This document shows, piece after piece, positions 13,065 through 21,141 of a stretch of 64,000 nt of DNA (position 1 is the first letter of the stretch; every line of letters begins with the position of its first letter). The notes under the pieces were generated by a model that saw only the letters and a list, made by a program, of their open reading frames with translations, made no database searches and had not been told where the DNA came from. The position numbers and the translations under genes were made by a program. This DNA is from Mycolicibacter sinensis. Its GTDB lineage: Bacteria > Actinomycetota > Actinomycetes > Mycobacteriales > Mycobacteriaceae. The stretch is taken from assembly GCF_001667945.1 (NCBI RefSeq), contig NZ_LZJK01000166.1, forward strand, positions 1 through 64,000, read 5' to 3'.

Positions 13065-13381
13065 CGCGCCTTCACTTCGCGAAACCATCGCTGCGGCGGG
13101 CGATCTGGTCGATGGTCGCAGTTGCGGTCGCTTGCGTTGTAGTCGTGAGCAGCGCCTACGTTGTCGGCGCCATCGTCACCGGCCGTAATGACTCAGACCC
13201 AACTACGCCCGGCGAATACGTCCAGCTTGCGGTGATGTTCCTGACGTTCTGGAGCCCAATACTCCTGCTCACGTTTTGGTATCTCACCCTCCCCCTCATC
13301 ATCACCATCGGCTTGCTGATCGCAAGCGTCCGCCGCAGTAAGACGGGCGAGAGCGCCGAACGCGGCCCTACGCGACGATGA
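13061..13381 (+). CDS. Tandem small membrane protein 3 (candidate immunity)
   Basis: This 106-residue paralogue begins MTRLHFAKPSLRRAIWS and has hydrophobic segments at about 15-40 and 58-90, the loop GRNDSDPTTPGEYVQL and the tail LLIASVRRSKTGESAE. I chose the ATG that overlaps the preceding stop (ATGA) rather than a longer in-frame extension reading through gene 2. It keeps the G-E-Y motif seen in copy 2 and its neighbours' layout. Confidence 0.72.
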   Translation: MTRLHFAKPSLRRAIWSMVAVAVACVVVVSSAYVVGAIVTGRNDSDPTTPGEYVQLAVMFLTFWSPILLLTFWYLTLPLIITIGLLIASVRRSKTGESAERGPTRR

Positions 13382-13692
13382 CCCGTCTTCAGCTCGTCAA
13401 GCCGTCGTTTCGGCGCCTCCTGTGGTCCACCGCAGCGGCTGCGCTCGCAGCTTGGTTCATAGCGGGCAGTGCGTTGTTTGTCGGTGCCCTCCTCGTATCC
13501 AGCGACGATCCAATCCCCACCCAGACAGGCGATTACATCCGGCTGTACTTCGTTGCGATCGTGATGTGGGGACCCGCACTGCTGCTCCTCGTTTGGTTCA
13601 GCGTGCCCGTGATCGTCGCCCTCGGCGCACTCATCGCCAGCATGCGCCGCGAGACCGGCGCATGTGGCGAACAGCCGCCTTGGGGACGATGA
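13378..13692 (+). CDS. Tandem small membrane protein 4 (candidate immunity)
   Basis: This 104-residue paralogue begins MTRLQLVKPSFRRLLWS, with two main hydrophobic regions at about 15-40 and 55-85, the loop SSDDPIPTQTGDYIRLY and the tail LIASMRRETGACGEQ. The ATG overlaps the previous stop (ATGA), and its own stop overlaps the ATG of the decayed fifth copy. Four consecutive 4-base overlaps suggest stepwise tandem duplication of one unit. Confidence 0.72.
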   Translation: MTRLQLVKPSFRRLLWSTAAAALAAWFIAGSALFVGALLVSSDDPIPTQTGDYIRLYFVAIVMWGPALLLLVWFSVPVIVALGALIASMRRETGACGEQPPWGR

Positions 13693-13865
13693 GCTGTCGT
13701 CCGACCAGCGTCTGGCACTGCACTATTGGTCTCGGCGCTCACCGACGAGTACCGGTACTCGGTGGGCGAATACGTCTGGGCGCCCGTCGAGTGTGCGGTT
13801 TGGTACGCCGGTCTCGGCGTGTCGCGTACGAATCCGCACACTCGGCGATCGAGAGCGCTCGGCGA
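13689..13865 (+). pseudogene. Decayed fifth copy of the tandem membrane protein
   Basis: An ATGA overlap again follows gene 4, but the frame soon departs from the family. Bases about 13711-13785 match the loop region of copy 2 at about 12845-12918 closely. In the matching frame they encode SALTDEYRYSVGEYVWA, against SALTDEYQYSGGEYIRV in copy 2. The first membrane segment is missing and the C-terminal part is shifted out of frame up to the fgd stop. This is a truncated, frameshifted remnant. Confidence 0.7.
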
Positions 13866-14876
13866 TCAGCCCAGCCGGCGCAGCCGCGGCTCCAGGTCGG
13901 TCTTGAACAGCTCAAGGAAGCGCCGCTGGTCGTGGCCGGGGGCGTGGAACACCAGGTGGTTCAGCCCCCACGTCACGTACTGGCCGACCTTTTCCACCGC
14001 CTCGTCGGGATCTGAGGCGACGATCCAGCGCTTGGCGATCTGCTCGATCGGCAGCGCGTCGGCCGCCTTCTCCATCTCGATCGGGTCATCGATGGAGTGC
14101 TTCTGCTCGGCGCTCAGCGACAGCGGCGCCCAGAACCGGGTGTTGTTCAGCGCCAGCTCGGGGTCCGGGTCGTAGGAGATCTTGATCTCGATCATCTTGT
14201 CGATGCCGTCGGCGTCCCGCTCGGCGGCCTTGGCGCCTTCCAATACGGCCGGCATCAGCTTCTCGGTGTAGAGCTCTTCACCCTTGCCGGAGGTGCAGAT
14301 GAAGCCGTCGCCGGCCCGCCCGGCGTACTTGGCCACCGCCGGTCCGCCGGCCGCGATGTAGACCGGCACGCCGCCGTCGGGCACGTCGTAGATCGAGGCA
14401 CCCTTGAGCTGGTAGTAGTCGCCGTCGAAATCCACCCGATCGCCGCGCCACAACTCGCGCATCAGCCGCACCGACTCGCGCAGCCGGGCGAACCGCTCCT
14501 TGAACTCGGGCCACTGGCCGGTGAAACCGGTGGCGATCTCGTTGAGCGCTTCGCCGGTGCCCACCCCCAGGAAGACCCGCTGCGGATACAGGCAGCTCAT
14601 GGTGGCGAACGCCTGCGCGACGACGGCCGGATTATACCGGAACGTCGGTGTCAGCACCGAGGTGCCTAACTGGATCTTCTTCGTGCGCTCCCCGACCGCG
14701 GTCATCCAGGCCAGCGAAAACGGGGCGTGCCCGCCATCGTGGCGCCAGGGCTGGAAGTGATCGCTGACGGTGGCGCTGTCCATGCCGTGTGCCTCCGCGG
14801 CGACACCGAGCTCCACCAGTTCTCGCGGCCCGAACTGCTCCGCCGACGCCTTGTATCCGAGTTTGAGTTCCGCCAT
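13866..14876 (-). CDS. fgd: F420-dependent glucose-6-phosphate dehydrogenase
   Basis: Fgd oxidises glucose 6-phosphate to 6-phosphogluconolactone and reduces cofactor F420, supplying F420H2 to mycobacterial reductases. The 336-residue luciferase-like TIM barrel begins [20 protein letters not shown] and keeps signature stretches such as [32 protein letters not shown] and [11 protein letters not shown]. It matches the M. tuberculosis enzyme nearly throughout as I remember it. The chosen ATG follows an AAGGTGG ribosome site; longer in-frame starts run into the divergent gene. Confidence 0.97.
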   Translation of the reverse strand: MAELKLGYKASAEQFGPRELVELGVAAEAHGMDSATVSDHFQPWRHDGGHAPFSLAWMTAVGERTKKIQLGTSVLTPTFRYNPAVVAQAFATMSCLYPQRVFLGVGTGEALNEIATGFTGQWPEFKERFARLRESVRLMRELWRGDRVDFDGDYYQLKGASIYDVPDGGVPVYIAAGGPAVAKYAGRAGDGFICTSGKGEELYTEKLMPAVLEGAKAAERDADGIDKMIEIKISYDPDPELALNNTRFWAPLSLSAEQKHSIDDPIEMEKAADALPIEQIAKRWIVASDPDEAVEKVGQYVTWGLNHLVFHAPGHDQRRFLELFKTDLEPRLRRLG

Positions 14877-14906
14877 TCCACCTTTTCTACTCTCCCGCGC
14901 TCTTCC

Positions 14907-14912
14907 TAGACT
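14907..14912 (+). promoter_or_regulatory. -10 box for leaderless metallo-beta-lactamase-fold gene
   Basis: TAGACT lies 7 bases before the ATG at 14920 with no ribosome site between, fitting a leaderless start in the fgd divergent region. Confidence 0.45.
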
Positions 14913-14919
14913 CACGGGC

Positions 14920-15675
14920 ATGGGTGACAGGGTGGTCGAGGTCGTTCCGGTGACCGATCGGGTCCACCTGGCCCGAGGTGAAGCGGTCAACTGGTTGCTG
15001 GTCACCGATGACACCGGGGTGCTGCTGATCGACGCCGGCTACCCCGGCGATCGCACCGACGTGCTGGCGTCGCTGGGCGCCCTGGGATACCACGCCGGCG
15101 ATGTGCGCGCGGTCCTGCTCACCCACGCTCACGTCGACCATTTCGGTGCGGCGATCTGGCTCGCCAAAACCTATGGCACCCCGGTCTACTGCCATGCCGA
15201 CGAGGTGGGACACGCCAAACGCGAGTATCTGGAGCAGGCCTCGCCGCTGGCGGTGGCTCCGCACCTGTGGCGGCCGGGTTGGGCCCGCTGGAGCGTGCAC
15301 GTCCTGCGCAACGGCGGCCTGAACCGTGAGGGCATCCCGACAGCCCAGCCGCTGAACGGGGATATCGCCGCCGGTCTGCCCGGCCAGCCGGTGGCAATCC
15401 CCACGCCGGGCCACACCCGCGGCCACTGCTCGTATCTGGTTGACGGCGTCCTGGCCAGCGGCGACGCCCTGATCACCGGCCATCCGGTGCTGGCGCGCAC
15501 CGGACCGCAGCTGCTGCCGGCACTGTTCAGCCACAGCCAGGACGATTGCATCCGCAGCCTGGCTGCGCTGTCGCTACTGGAGACCGAGGTGCTCGCACCG
15601 GGCCACGGTGACGTCTGGCGCGGCCCGATCCGGGAGGCCGCGGAGGCGGCGATCAACCGTGCGGGCAAACCTTAA
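14920..15675 (+). CDS. Metallo-beta-lactamase-fold hydrolase
   Basis: The 251-residue protein has the metal motif THAHVDH (His69, His71, Asp73, His74), a TPGHTRGH second-shell motif and a C-terminal APGHGD. It therefore has the full dinuclear metal site of the glyoxalase II/beta-lactamase superfamily. The substrate is not evident. It occupies the position of Rv0406c beside fgd. The ATG beginning [10 protein letters not shown] fits a -10 box 7 bases upstream; the longer ORF overlaps fgd. Confidence 0.9.
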   Translation: MGDRVVEVVPVTDRVHLARGEAVNWLLVTDDTGVLLIDAGYPGDRTDVLASLGALGYHAGDVRAVLLTHAHVDHFGAAIWLAKTYGTPVYCHADEVGHAKREYLEQASPLAVAPHLWRPGWARWSVHVLRNGGLNREGIPTAQPLNGDIAAGLPGQPVAIPTPGHTRGHCSYLVDGVLASGDALITGHPVLARTGPQLLPALFSHSQDDCIRSLAALSLLETEVLAPGHGDVWRGPIREAAEAAINRAGKP

Positions 15676-15892
15676 GGTCACGATCCGTTAAGCGCTGATC
15701 TCGGAGTTTAAGAGCGGCCTTACCGAGGGCGCCCGCATTTGCGGAAGTACTGCCGAGTAAACACCGGCAGGTGCTGAAACGGTTGCGGCAGAGCGCATTC
15801 GGCTGTGCGCCAGGACACACTGCGCCCACCGCGGTCGCGCGTACCTTGGGCCCCGGACGGGAATTGCATTCACCAACCCGGAAGGAAACTCC

Positions 15893-16288
15893 ATGTCGAA
15901 ACCCCTCGGCGTCAGCATGATTCAGCGGTTCAGTCTCGGCGCCGGGCTGCTGGGTGCTACTGCTGCGGCCCTGATCGCCGCTCCGACGGCATCGGCGGCA
16001 CCGGACTGCAGTCAGGCGTCCGTGACCAGCACCGTCGACTCGGTCACCGGGTCGGCCCGCCAGTACCTGAGCACTCATCCCGGCGCAAATGCGGTGGTGA
16101 ACCAGGCCATCACCTCACCGCGCCCGCAGGCCGCAGCAGAGGTGCGCAGCTATTTCACCGCTCACCCGCAGGAGTACTACGAGTTGCGCGGCATTCTGGC
16201 ACCGATCGGTGAGAAGCAACGGCAGTGCCAGACGGCGGTGCTTCCACCCGAATTGGCTTCCGCCTACTCGGAATTCATGGCGGGGTAA
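15893..16288 (+). CDS. Haemophore-like secreted haem-binding protein
   Basis: The 131-residue protein has a Sec signal peptide ending around ASA-AP (residues about 34-37). The mature helical domain has two Cys, DC near the mature start and QC near the C-terminus. The motifs YLSTHPGANAVVNQAI and VRSYFTAHPQEYYELRGILAPI are typical of the mycobacterial haemophore family (Rv0203-like, MHB domain). Such proteins bind haem outside the cell and pass it to membrane importers. A GGAAGGAA ribosome site precedes the ATG. No MmpL importer is in the window. Confidence 0.85.
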   Translation: MSKPLGVSMIQRFSLGAGLLGATAAALIAAPTASAAPDCSQASVTSTVDSVTGSARQYLSTHPGANAVVNQAITSPRPQAAAEVRSYFTAHPQEYYELRGILAPIGEKQRQCQTAVLPPELASAYSEFMAG

Positions 16289-16335
16289 CGCCGACCCGCC
16301 ATCGGATCGACTCTGATCCGGGCCCCCGATGACAG

Positions 16336-16385
16336 CTCCTACTGCCCGCACTGATCTCTTCGCCCACTGCTGCGGGCAGTAGGAG
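16336..16385. terminator. Bidirectional hairpin between convergent haemophore and winged-helix genes
   Basis: CTCCTACTGCCCGCA at 16336-16350 is perfectly complementary to 16371-16385, a 15-base stem with a 20-base loop. The TAG stop of the winged-helix gene lies inside the left arm. It can act as a terminator for both strands. Confidence 0.55.
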
Positions 16386-16701
16386 TGGGGTCGTGGTCGA
16401 TCGCCAGCCGATAGCCGCGCTTGACGACGGTCGACACGATGTTTTTGTCGCCCAGCGCTGTTCGTAGTCGCCATACCGCGGTCTCCACCGCGTGTGCAGT
16501 TCCGCCGTCGCCGGTAAGCGCACGCGACAGGGTGCTGTGTGAAACGACCGCTCCGGGGACTCGCGCCAAGGCATGCAGCGTCGTCATCTCGCCGGAGGTC
16601 AGCGGACGAACCGTCCCGTCGACCAGTACACGGCCGCGCCGGATTTCGATCCGGTGTCCGGCGGCCCAAACGACGCAGGCGTCCCCCGTCGGGCCGGTCA
16701 C
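16339..16701 (-). CDS. Small winged-helix (OmpR/PhoB-type) DNA-binding protein
   Basis: The 120-residue protein is essentially one transcriptional regulatory C-terminal domain: LTSGEMTTLHALARVPG, VVSHSTLSRAL, the recognition helix AVETAVWRLRTALG and the wing VSTVVKRGYRLAID. It resembles the C-terminal DNA-binding domain fused to a HemD-like domain in Rv0260c, but the enzymatic part is absent. I chose the GTG that overlaps the stop of the upstream DUF732 gene (GTGA); an upstream in-frame start gives 10 more residues. It may regulate the transporter/PPE unit it belongs to. Confidence 0.75.
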   Translation of the reverse strand: MTGPTGDACVVWAAGHRIEIRRGRVLVDGTVRPLTSGEMTTLHALARVPGAVVSHSTLSRALTGDGGTAHAVETAVWRLRTALGDKNIVSTVVKRGYRLAIDHDPTPTARSSGRRDQCGQ

Positions 16702-17036
16702 GACTTGGCGCTCTGCAGTTGCGCAGGGCAATAGGCGTTTGCGGCGATCGCCGCGAACTGAGCCGCGCCATCCAACGTCAGCGCGGTGTTGTCGCTCTGC
16801 AGTTCACTGACGACCTGCAATCCGGATTCTCCGTTGTTGATCAGCCCACAGACCGCCCGGGCGGCGGCAATCGCCTGCCCTTCGCTGGCGAACGTGATAC
16901 CCGACTGCCGAAGGGACGCAATGAAAGCCTGGTCGCTGTTGGCACCGTCGGGACCTGCGTGAGCGGGACCGGCGGCGGCGATCGCGAAGGCCAGCCCCGC
17001 TGCTACGAAGATCTTGTTCACCGTCAACACCAGCAT
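16698..17036 (-). CDS. DUF732-type small secreted protein
   Basis: The 112-residue protein has a signal peptide (LAFAIAAAGPAHA-GP) and a DUF732-like domain: DQAFIASLRQSGITF, EGQAIAAARAVCGLIN and a C-terminal ANAYCP with two conserved Cys likely to form a disulfide. The function of DUF732 is unknown; many members are exported in mycobacteria. It starts 7 bases after the SbtA-like stop and overlaps the winged-helix start, so it is the middle gene of a tight operon. Confidence 0.85.
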   Translation of the reverse strand: MLVLTVNKIFVAAGLAFAIAAAGPAHAGPDGANSDQAFIASLRQSGITFASEGQAIAAARAVCGLINNGESGLQVVSELQSDNTALTLDGAAQFAAIAANAYCPAQLQSAKS

Positions 17037-17043
17037 CCGCCAC

Positions 17044-18237
17044 TCACACCCGCGCCAGCACGTGAGCCACTTCGATGTAGAGCGGTATGCCGATCGTCAC
17101 GTTGTAGGAGAAGGTGAGGCCCAGCGAGGCGGCCAAGGGCAGACTCGGGCTGGCTTCGGGAATGGCCAACCGCTGGATCGCCGGAACGGCGATATACGAT
17201 GCCGCGCCGCAGAGCACCGCGAAGAGCACGTAGGACCCGGTCGCCAAATGGACGCCGGTGACCTGAGAGTACACGTGGGCCACCGCGATACCGATCGTCG
17301 CGAAAAAGTTCGGCGCGAGCACCCCGAACACGATGAATCCTCGCCCCGCCGCCTTGAGATCCTTCAGCTTCCGCGAGGCGGTCATCCCCATCTCCAGCAG
17401 GAACAGGCACAGAGCCCCCTGGAAGGCCGTCAGGAAGACCGGGTCGTCGACAGCGGTGACCTTCTGGCCCTGCAGCCCGCTGATGAAGCCGATCACAATG
17501 CCACCCATGAGCAGGCACAGTCCCGGGTTGAGAAGCACCTCGCGAAGCATCGTGCCGGAAAGGAACGACGCCTGCGCGGCGGGCGTTGCCGGCTTGGCGG
17601 CGTCAGCCCCCAGGTACTCCGGGAGGTCCTCGAGCGCAACGGAATAGACGGTGTCGTCACCGCTGCGTTGCGCGGTGTGCGCCACGGCCCTGGCCGACCC
17701 GGTGTAGCCGGTCTCACCCGGAAGCAGACCGGTAGAGTCCATGCCCCGGCGCCGCAGCCGGGCCACCAGCAGCAGCGCGACCAGGCAGCCGGGAATCTCC
17801 ATGATTGCCAACATAACCGGCATGAACGAGTCGAAAGCAATGCCGGCGGTGGCCAGTACGCCTACGCAGGTGGCAAACGTTCCCGCCGAGTCCGAGCCGT
17901 AATAGCCGGCGACCGTCGCCCGGTCTACTTCTCGCAACTTCGTGGTGTGCTTCAAGATGAAGTACGCCAGTGCACCGATGACGAAGTTCACGGCGAACCC
18001 GGTCGCCATGAAGCCGACAATCCCTGCGATACTGGCCATGTCGATGCCGGCCAGCTCTTCGCCGCCATGCCAGCCTATGGCCAACAGCAGGTACATGGTG
18101 AGGCCGTGATAGATGGCGGTCGGAAATTCGAACGGCACCTTCAAGATCGGCAGGGCAAAGCCAAGATAGAAGAACAGCAGTAATGGCTTGAACAGGTTGT
18201 GGGTGAAGTTCTGCCAGAACTCCCAAAGCATGTGCAT
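17044..18237 (-). CDS. sbtA: SbtA-like sodium-dependent bicarbonate transporter
   Basis: The 397-residue protein has about ten membrane segments in two inverted halves. The first half has the start FKPLLLFFYLGFALPILKVPFEFP, IGWHGGEEL and the GYYGSDSAGTFATCVGV motif. The second half has the matching FLLEMGMTASRKL and GAASYIAVPAIQRLAIPEA. A cytoplasmic loop (about 185-235) separates them. This is the layout of the SbtA family (Sbt_1), known in cyanobacteria for Na+/HCO3- symport. No SbtB partner is adjacent. It follows two PPE genes by 42 bases and leads into DUF732 and winged-helix genes. Confidence 0.85.
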   Translation of the reverse strand: MHMLWEFWQNFTHNLFKPLLLFFYLGFALPILKVPFEFPTAIYHGLTMYLLLAIGWHGGEELAGIDMASIAGIVGFMATGFAVNFVIGALAYFILKHTTKLREVDRATVAGYYGSDSAGTFATCVGVLATAGIAFDSFMPVMLAIMEIPGCLVALLLVARLRRRGMDSTGLLPGETGYTGSARAVAHTAQRSGDDTVYSVALEDLPEYLGADAAKPATPAAQASFLSGTMLREVLLNPGLCLLMGGIVIGFISGLQGQKVTAVDDPVFLTAFQGALCLFLLEMGMTASRKLKDLKAAGRGFIVFGVLAPNFFATIGIAVAHVYSQVTGVHLATGSYVLFAVLCGAASYIAVPAIQRLAIPEASPSLPLAASLGLTFSYNVTIGIPLYIEVAHVLARV

Positions 18238-18279
18238 TGCTCTCTCCGATTCGGGTGCAAGACGGCGGGCGAGATCACG

Positions 18280-19551
18280 TCACCCGGATTTCGTGGGTGC
18301 CTTCGTTTTGCTGCCCTTGAGATGCACGGCATGGATTCCGGGCTTCCGCGACAGCTCGTCGAGCAGGCTGTCCAATCCGGCTTGGTCGGTGTTCCAGTGC
18401 TGCACCGTCTCGGGTTGATGCCGCAGCTTGGCAATCACCCGGTCGAGCCGGGCGGGCGTCTTGGCGCCCATGGTGACCCGCGTCCGGCCTGCCGTTGCGG
18501 CGGCGCCCCTGGGCGCCGCACTGCCGACTGCACCACCGGTCATGGCACCGAGAGCCATCTGATTGAGCAGGTTGCCCGAGACGGCCGCGGGCGCAGCGGC
18601 TGCGCCGGCATTCGGCATCGCGCTGAGCGCCAACCTGATCGCCGGGCTCTGGCCGGCCCACGCGGGCGGTACCGACAGTGATCCCACCACATTGGCTTCG
18701 CCCATTCCGGCTGACACCGCCGAGACCAGTGGCGACCGCAGCGCCAGCCCGGCGCCCAGTCGCGTCTTCGGGATGTCAACGAGAGCACGCCCGAGTGGCG
18801 GAGCGAACTTCAGAAAGTTCTGTATGGGGAAGTTGGCGAGCATCGAGACGTCGTTGAATTGGGTGGTGAAGCCGAGCGGTACCTTGAGCGCCGAGTACAT
18901 CGCCGCAAACGTCGAGCCGGCATCGGATGAGCCGGTGAGGCTGTTGAGCATGTTGTTGAAGAACGAGGTGTAGCCGGTCGCCAGGTCGGCACCGGCCTGC
19001 AGCAGGGGGTTACCAGCCGAGGACGCGGTGGTGGTCTGCGGCGGTTCGGTGAAAGCGCTGACCTTCGTCGCGGCCGCCGACGCGACGGCATAACTGTGCA
19101 TGGCGGCGGCGTCCTGAGCCCACATCTCCAGGTATTGAGCCTCCGTCGCGGCGATCGCCGCCGTGTTCTGCCCGGCGAGGTTCGTCGCGAGTAGCGACGT
19201 CAACCGAGCACGGTTGTCCGCCACCAGTTCTGGTGGGACGACGGCCGCGTACGCGGTTTCATAGGCGGTTGCGGCGGCCTGCGCCTGCGCGGCCGCTTGC
19301 GCGGCCTGCGCCGCGGTAGCCGACATCCACGCCGCATAAGGCGCCGCCGCGGCCGCCATCGACTCCGCCGACGGCCCGCTCCATGACTGGGCGGTTAACT
19401 CCGCCACCACGGCGTTGTAATCTGCTGCCGCCGATTGCAATTCACTGGCCAGACGGTCCCATGCCGCCGCCGCTGCCCGCAGCGGTCCGGATCCCGGGCC
19501 GGCGTACATGTTTCCCGAGTTGACCTCCGGCGGTAATAAAGAAAAGTACAT
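18280..19551 (-). CDS. PPE family protein (PPE-SVP type), unusual basic C-terminus
   Basis: The 423-residue protein has an N-terminal PPE domain (about 1-180) starting [18 protein letters not shown] with WSG at about 56-58, and a C-terminal SVP motif (GSLSVPPAWA, about 312-321). Beyond it lies an atypical charged tail of about 60 residues (DRVIAKLRHQPETVQHWN; DELSRKPGIHAVHLKGSK) not usual for this subgroup. PPE proteins are exported by ESX-5 and some act as outer-membrane solute channels. The ATG follows a GAGGGA site. No PE gene precedes it. It is upstream of the SbtA-like gene on the same strand. Confidence 0.92.
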   Translation of the reverse strand: MYFSLLPPEVNSGNMYAGPGSGPLRAAAAAWDRLASELQSAAADYNAVVAELTAQSWSGPSAESMAAAAAPYAAWMSATAAQAAQAAAQAQAAATAYETAYAAVVPPELVADNRARLTSLLATNLAGQNTAAIAATEAQYLEMWAQDAAAMHSYAVASAAATKVSAFTEPPQTTTASSAGNPLLQAGADLATGYTSFFNNMLNSLTGSSDAGSTFAAMYSALKVPLGFTTQFNDVSMLANFPIQNFLKFAPPLGRALVDIPKTRLGAGLALRSPLVSAVSAGMGEANVVGSLSVPPAWAGQSPAIRLALSAMPNAGAAAAPAAVSGNLLNQMALGAMTGGAVGSAAPRGAAATAGRTRVTMGAKTPARLDRVIAKLRHQPETVQHWNTDQAGLDSLLDELSRKPGIHAVHLKGSKTKAPTKSG

Positions 19552-19617
19552 TCGCCTATCCCTCATCTAATGCGCGCCCGCATCGCGCGAGCTGGGCTAC
19601 AGGCCGGGTCCGCAACG

Positions 19618-20892
19618 TCATTCATCGTCGAGCGCCGGGATCACCACGATCGTGGCCGCCGTGGGGTCCGCCTCACCGGCAATGGCACCGAGGACATCGG
19701 CGCTCACTCCGCAACCGGCAGCGCGGGTCATCGTCGCGCCGACGGTCCGGCTCGCCGTGGCTCCCACGGCACGTCCCGCCAGGCTGGACAAGGCCATCTC
19801 AGAGAACATGACGTCCTCACCGGCGAACGCGGCCGCCGGGGCCGCCGCGCTCGCCGGCATCGTCAAGACGACCGGTTGAACTGCCGGTGCAGACGTGGCC
19901 CACGCCGTCGGCACCGACAGCTTTCCGACCAGCGCCGCGCGGCCGAGGGAGCCCGTCACGGGCCCGCCGCCGAGTCCGGCCGCCGGAAGGGCCTGGTTCG
20001 CCAAGGACGACAAGGGCGTCAACGCGCCCGTGATGGCTTTCGGCCCGGCCAGGTAGGAGCTGGCTCCCATCGCATTGATCGGCCAGCTCCAGATCTGTCC
20101 GAACGACAGCAGCGGGCCGCCCGGGATACTTGACCATCCCAACAGCGGGCTGTACGCGCCGGTCAGCGTCGACATGATGGTGTTCCAGTTGGCCAAATCG
20201 GTGCCGAGGCCACCCGGCAACGCCGATCCAGCCGCGGCGGGGTTCGCCGACAGCGACTGCAGTGCCTTCGGCAGCGCTTTCATCGCCTGCGAAACCTGTT
20301 GTCCGACAGAGGCGCCGGAGCGGCTGACGGCCTGCGCTGTCGCAACGCCTTGATCCGCGGCTCCGGCCTGGTTCGTGGTCGGTGGCGGCTCGGCGAACGG
20401 TGTCAGTTGGGTGGCGGCCGCCGACGCACCGGCATAGCTGTACATGGTTGCGGCATCCTGGGCCCACATCTCGGCGTAATGCGCCTCGGTGGCCGCGATC
20501 GCCGGCGTGTTGAGGCCCAGAATGTTCGTCGCGATCAGCGTCATCAGCAGGCTGCGATTCGCCGCGATCACCGCCGGTGGAACGGTTGCGGCGAACGCCG
20601 CCTCGTAGGCAGCGGCGGCCGCGGCCGCCTGCGCGCCCGCCTGTTCAGCCTGACCGGCGAGCCCGCTCATCCACTCTACGTACGGCGCCGCCGCCACCGC
20701 CATGGCGTCCGCGGAGGACCCATGCCAATCGGCGGACAGATCCGACACGGCGGTGCCGTATTCCGCTGCCGCCGAGTGCAACACGGCAGCCAGCTCACTC
20801 CAGGCGGATGCCGCGGACAGCAGTGGTCCCGGGCCGGCCCCTGTATACATCCGGCCGGAGTTCACCTCCGGCGGTAGTGCCCCGAAATCCAT
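19618..20892 (-). CDS. PPE family protein (PPE-SVP type)
   Basis: The 424-residue protein starts [20 protein letters not shown] and carries the PPE domain to about residue 180, with [11 protein letters not shown] as the WxG turn and [16 protein letters not shown] near its end. The SVP motif ([10 protein letters not shown]) lies near residue 325. It is a paralogue of the next PPE gene, 66 bases downstream, and probably shares its transcript. The ATG at MDFG was preferred to an upstream TTG because it follows a GAGG site and matches the PPE consensus start. No partner PE gene is nearby. Confidence 0.93.
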   Translation of the reverse strand: MDFGALPPEVNSGRMYTGAGPGPLLSAASAWSELAAVLHSAAAEYGTAVSDLSADWHGSSADAMAVAAAPYVEWMSGLAGQAEQAGAQAAAAAAAYEAAFAATVPPAVIAANRSLLMTLIATNILGLNTPAIAATEAHYAEMWAQDAATMYSYAGASAAATQLTPFAEPPPTTNQAGAADQGVATAQAVSRSGASVGQQVSQAMKALPKALQSLSANPAAAGSALPGGLGTDLANWNTIMSTLTGAYSPLLGWSSIPGGPLLSFGQIWSWPINAMGASSYLAGPKAITGALTPLSSLANQALPAAGLGGGPVTGSLGRAALVGKLSVPTAWATSAPAVQPVVLTMPASAAAPAAAFAGEDVMFSEMALSSLAGRAVGATASRTVGATMTRAAGCGVSADVLGAIAGEADPTAATIVVIPALDDE

Positions 20893-21045
20893 GTTTCCCA
20901 ACCTCTTACAACGCTTCGAAGGAGTGCGAATCAGCCCACGTCAGCGGCGATGCCGAGCGGTGAGGCCATTCGCATGAATGCTTTGGACACCAGGACCGGG
21001 CCACGGCGGACCGGTTTCCGGCGTTGGTCAGCGACAAGACGGCGG

Positions 21046-21141
21046 CTAGGAGCCGCGCTTGCGCCACGGCCGGTGTATTCGGCGCTGCAGGTACCCCTCG
21101 ACGGCATGCGCCCAGGCGCCGATCGACAAGGCGCCCGTCAT
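21046..21141 (-). CDS. Small ORF 2 (31 residues), coupled to small ORF 1
   Basis: The ATG overlaps the stop of small ORF 1 (ATGA). The peptide starts MTGALSIGAWAHAVEGYLQ, is amphipathic in its first half and ends in a strongly basic tail (RRIHRPWRKRG). I do not recognise it. The overlap and the ribosome site ahead of ORF 1 suggest it is translated, but there is no comparative evidence here. Confidence 0.4.
   Translation of the reverse strand: MTGALSIGAWAHAVEGYLQRRIHRPWRKRGS

Noticed and set aside
17014-18183. 390-codon ORF antisense to the SbtA-like gene
   Set aside because: It has low-complexity Gln/Arg/His-rich translation and overlaps a membrane protein with clear family motifs on the other strand.
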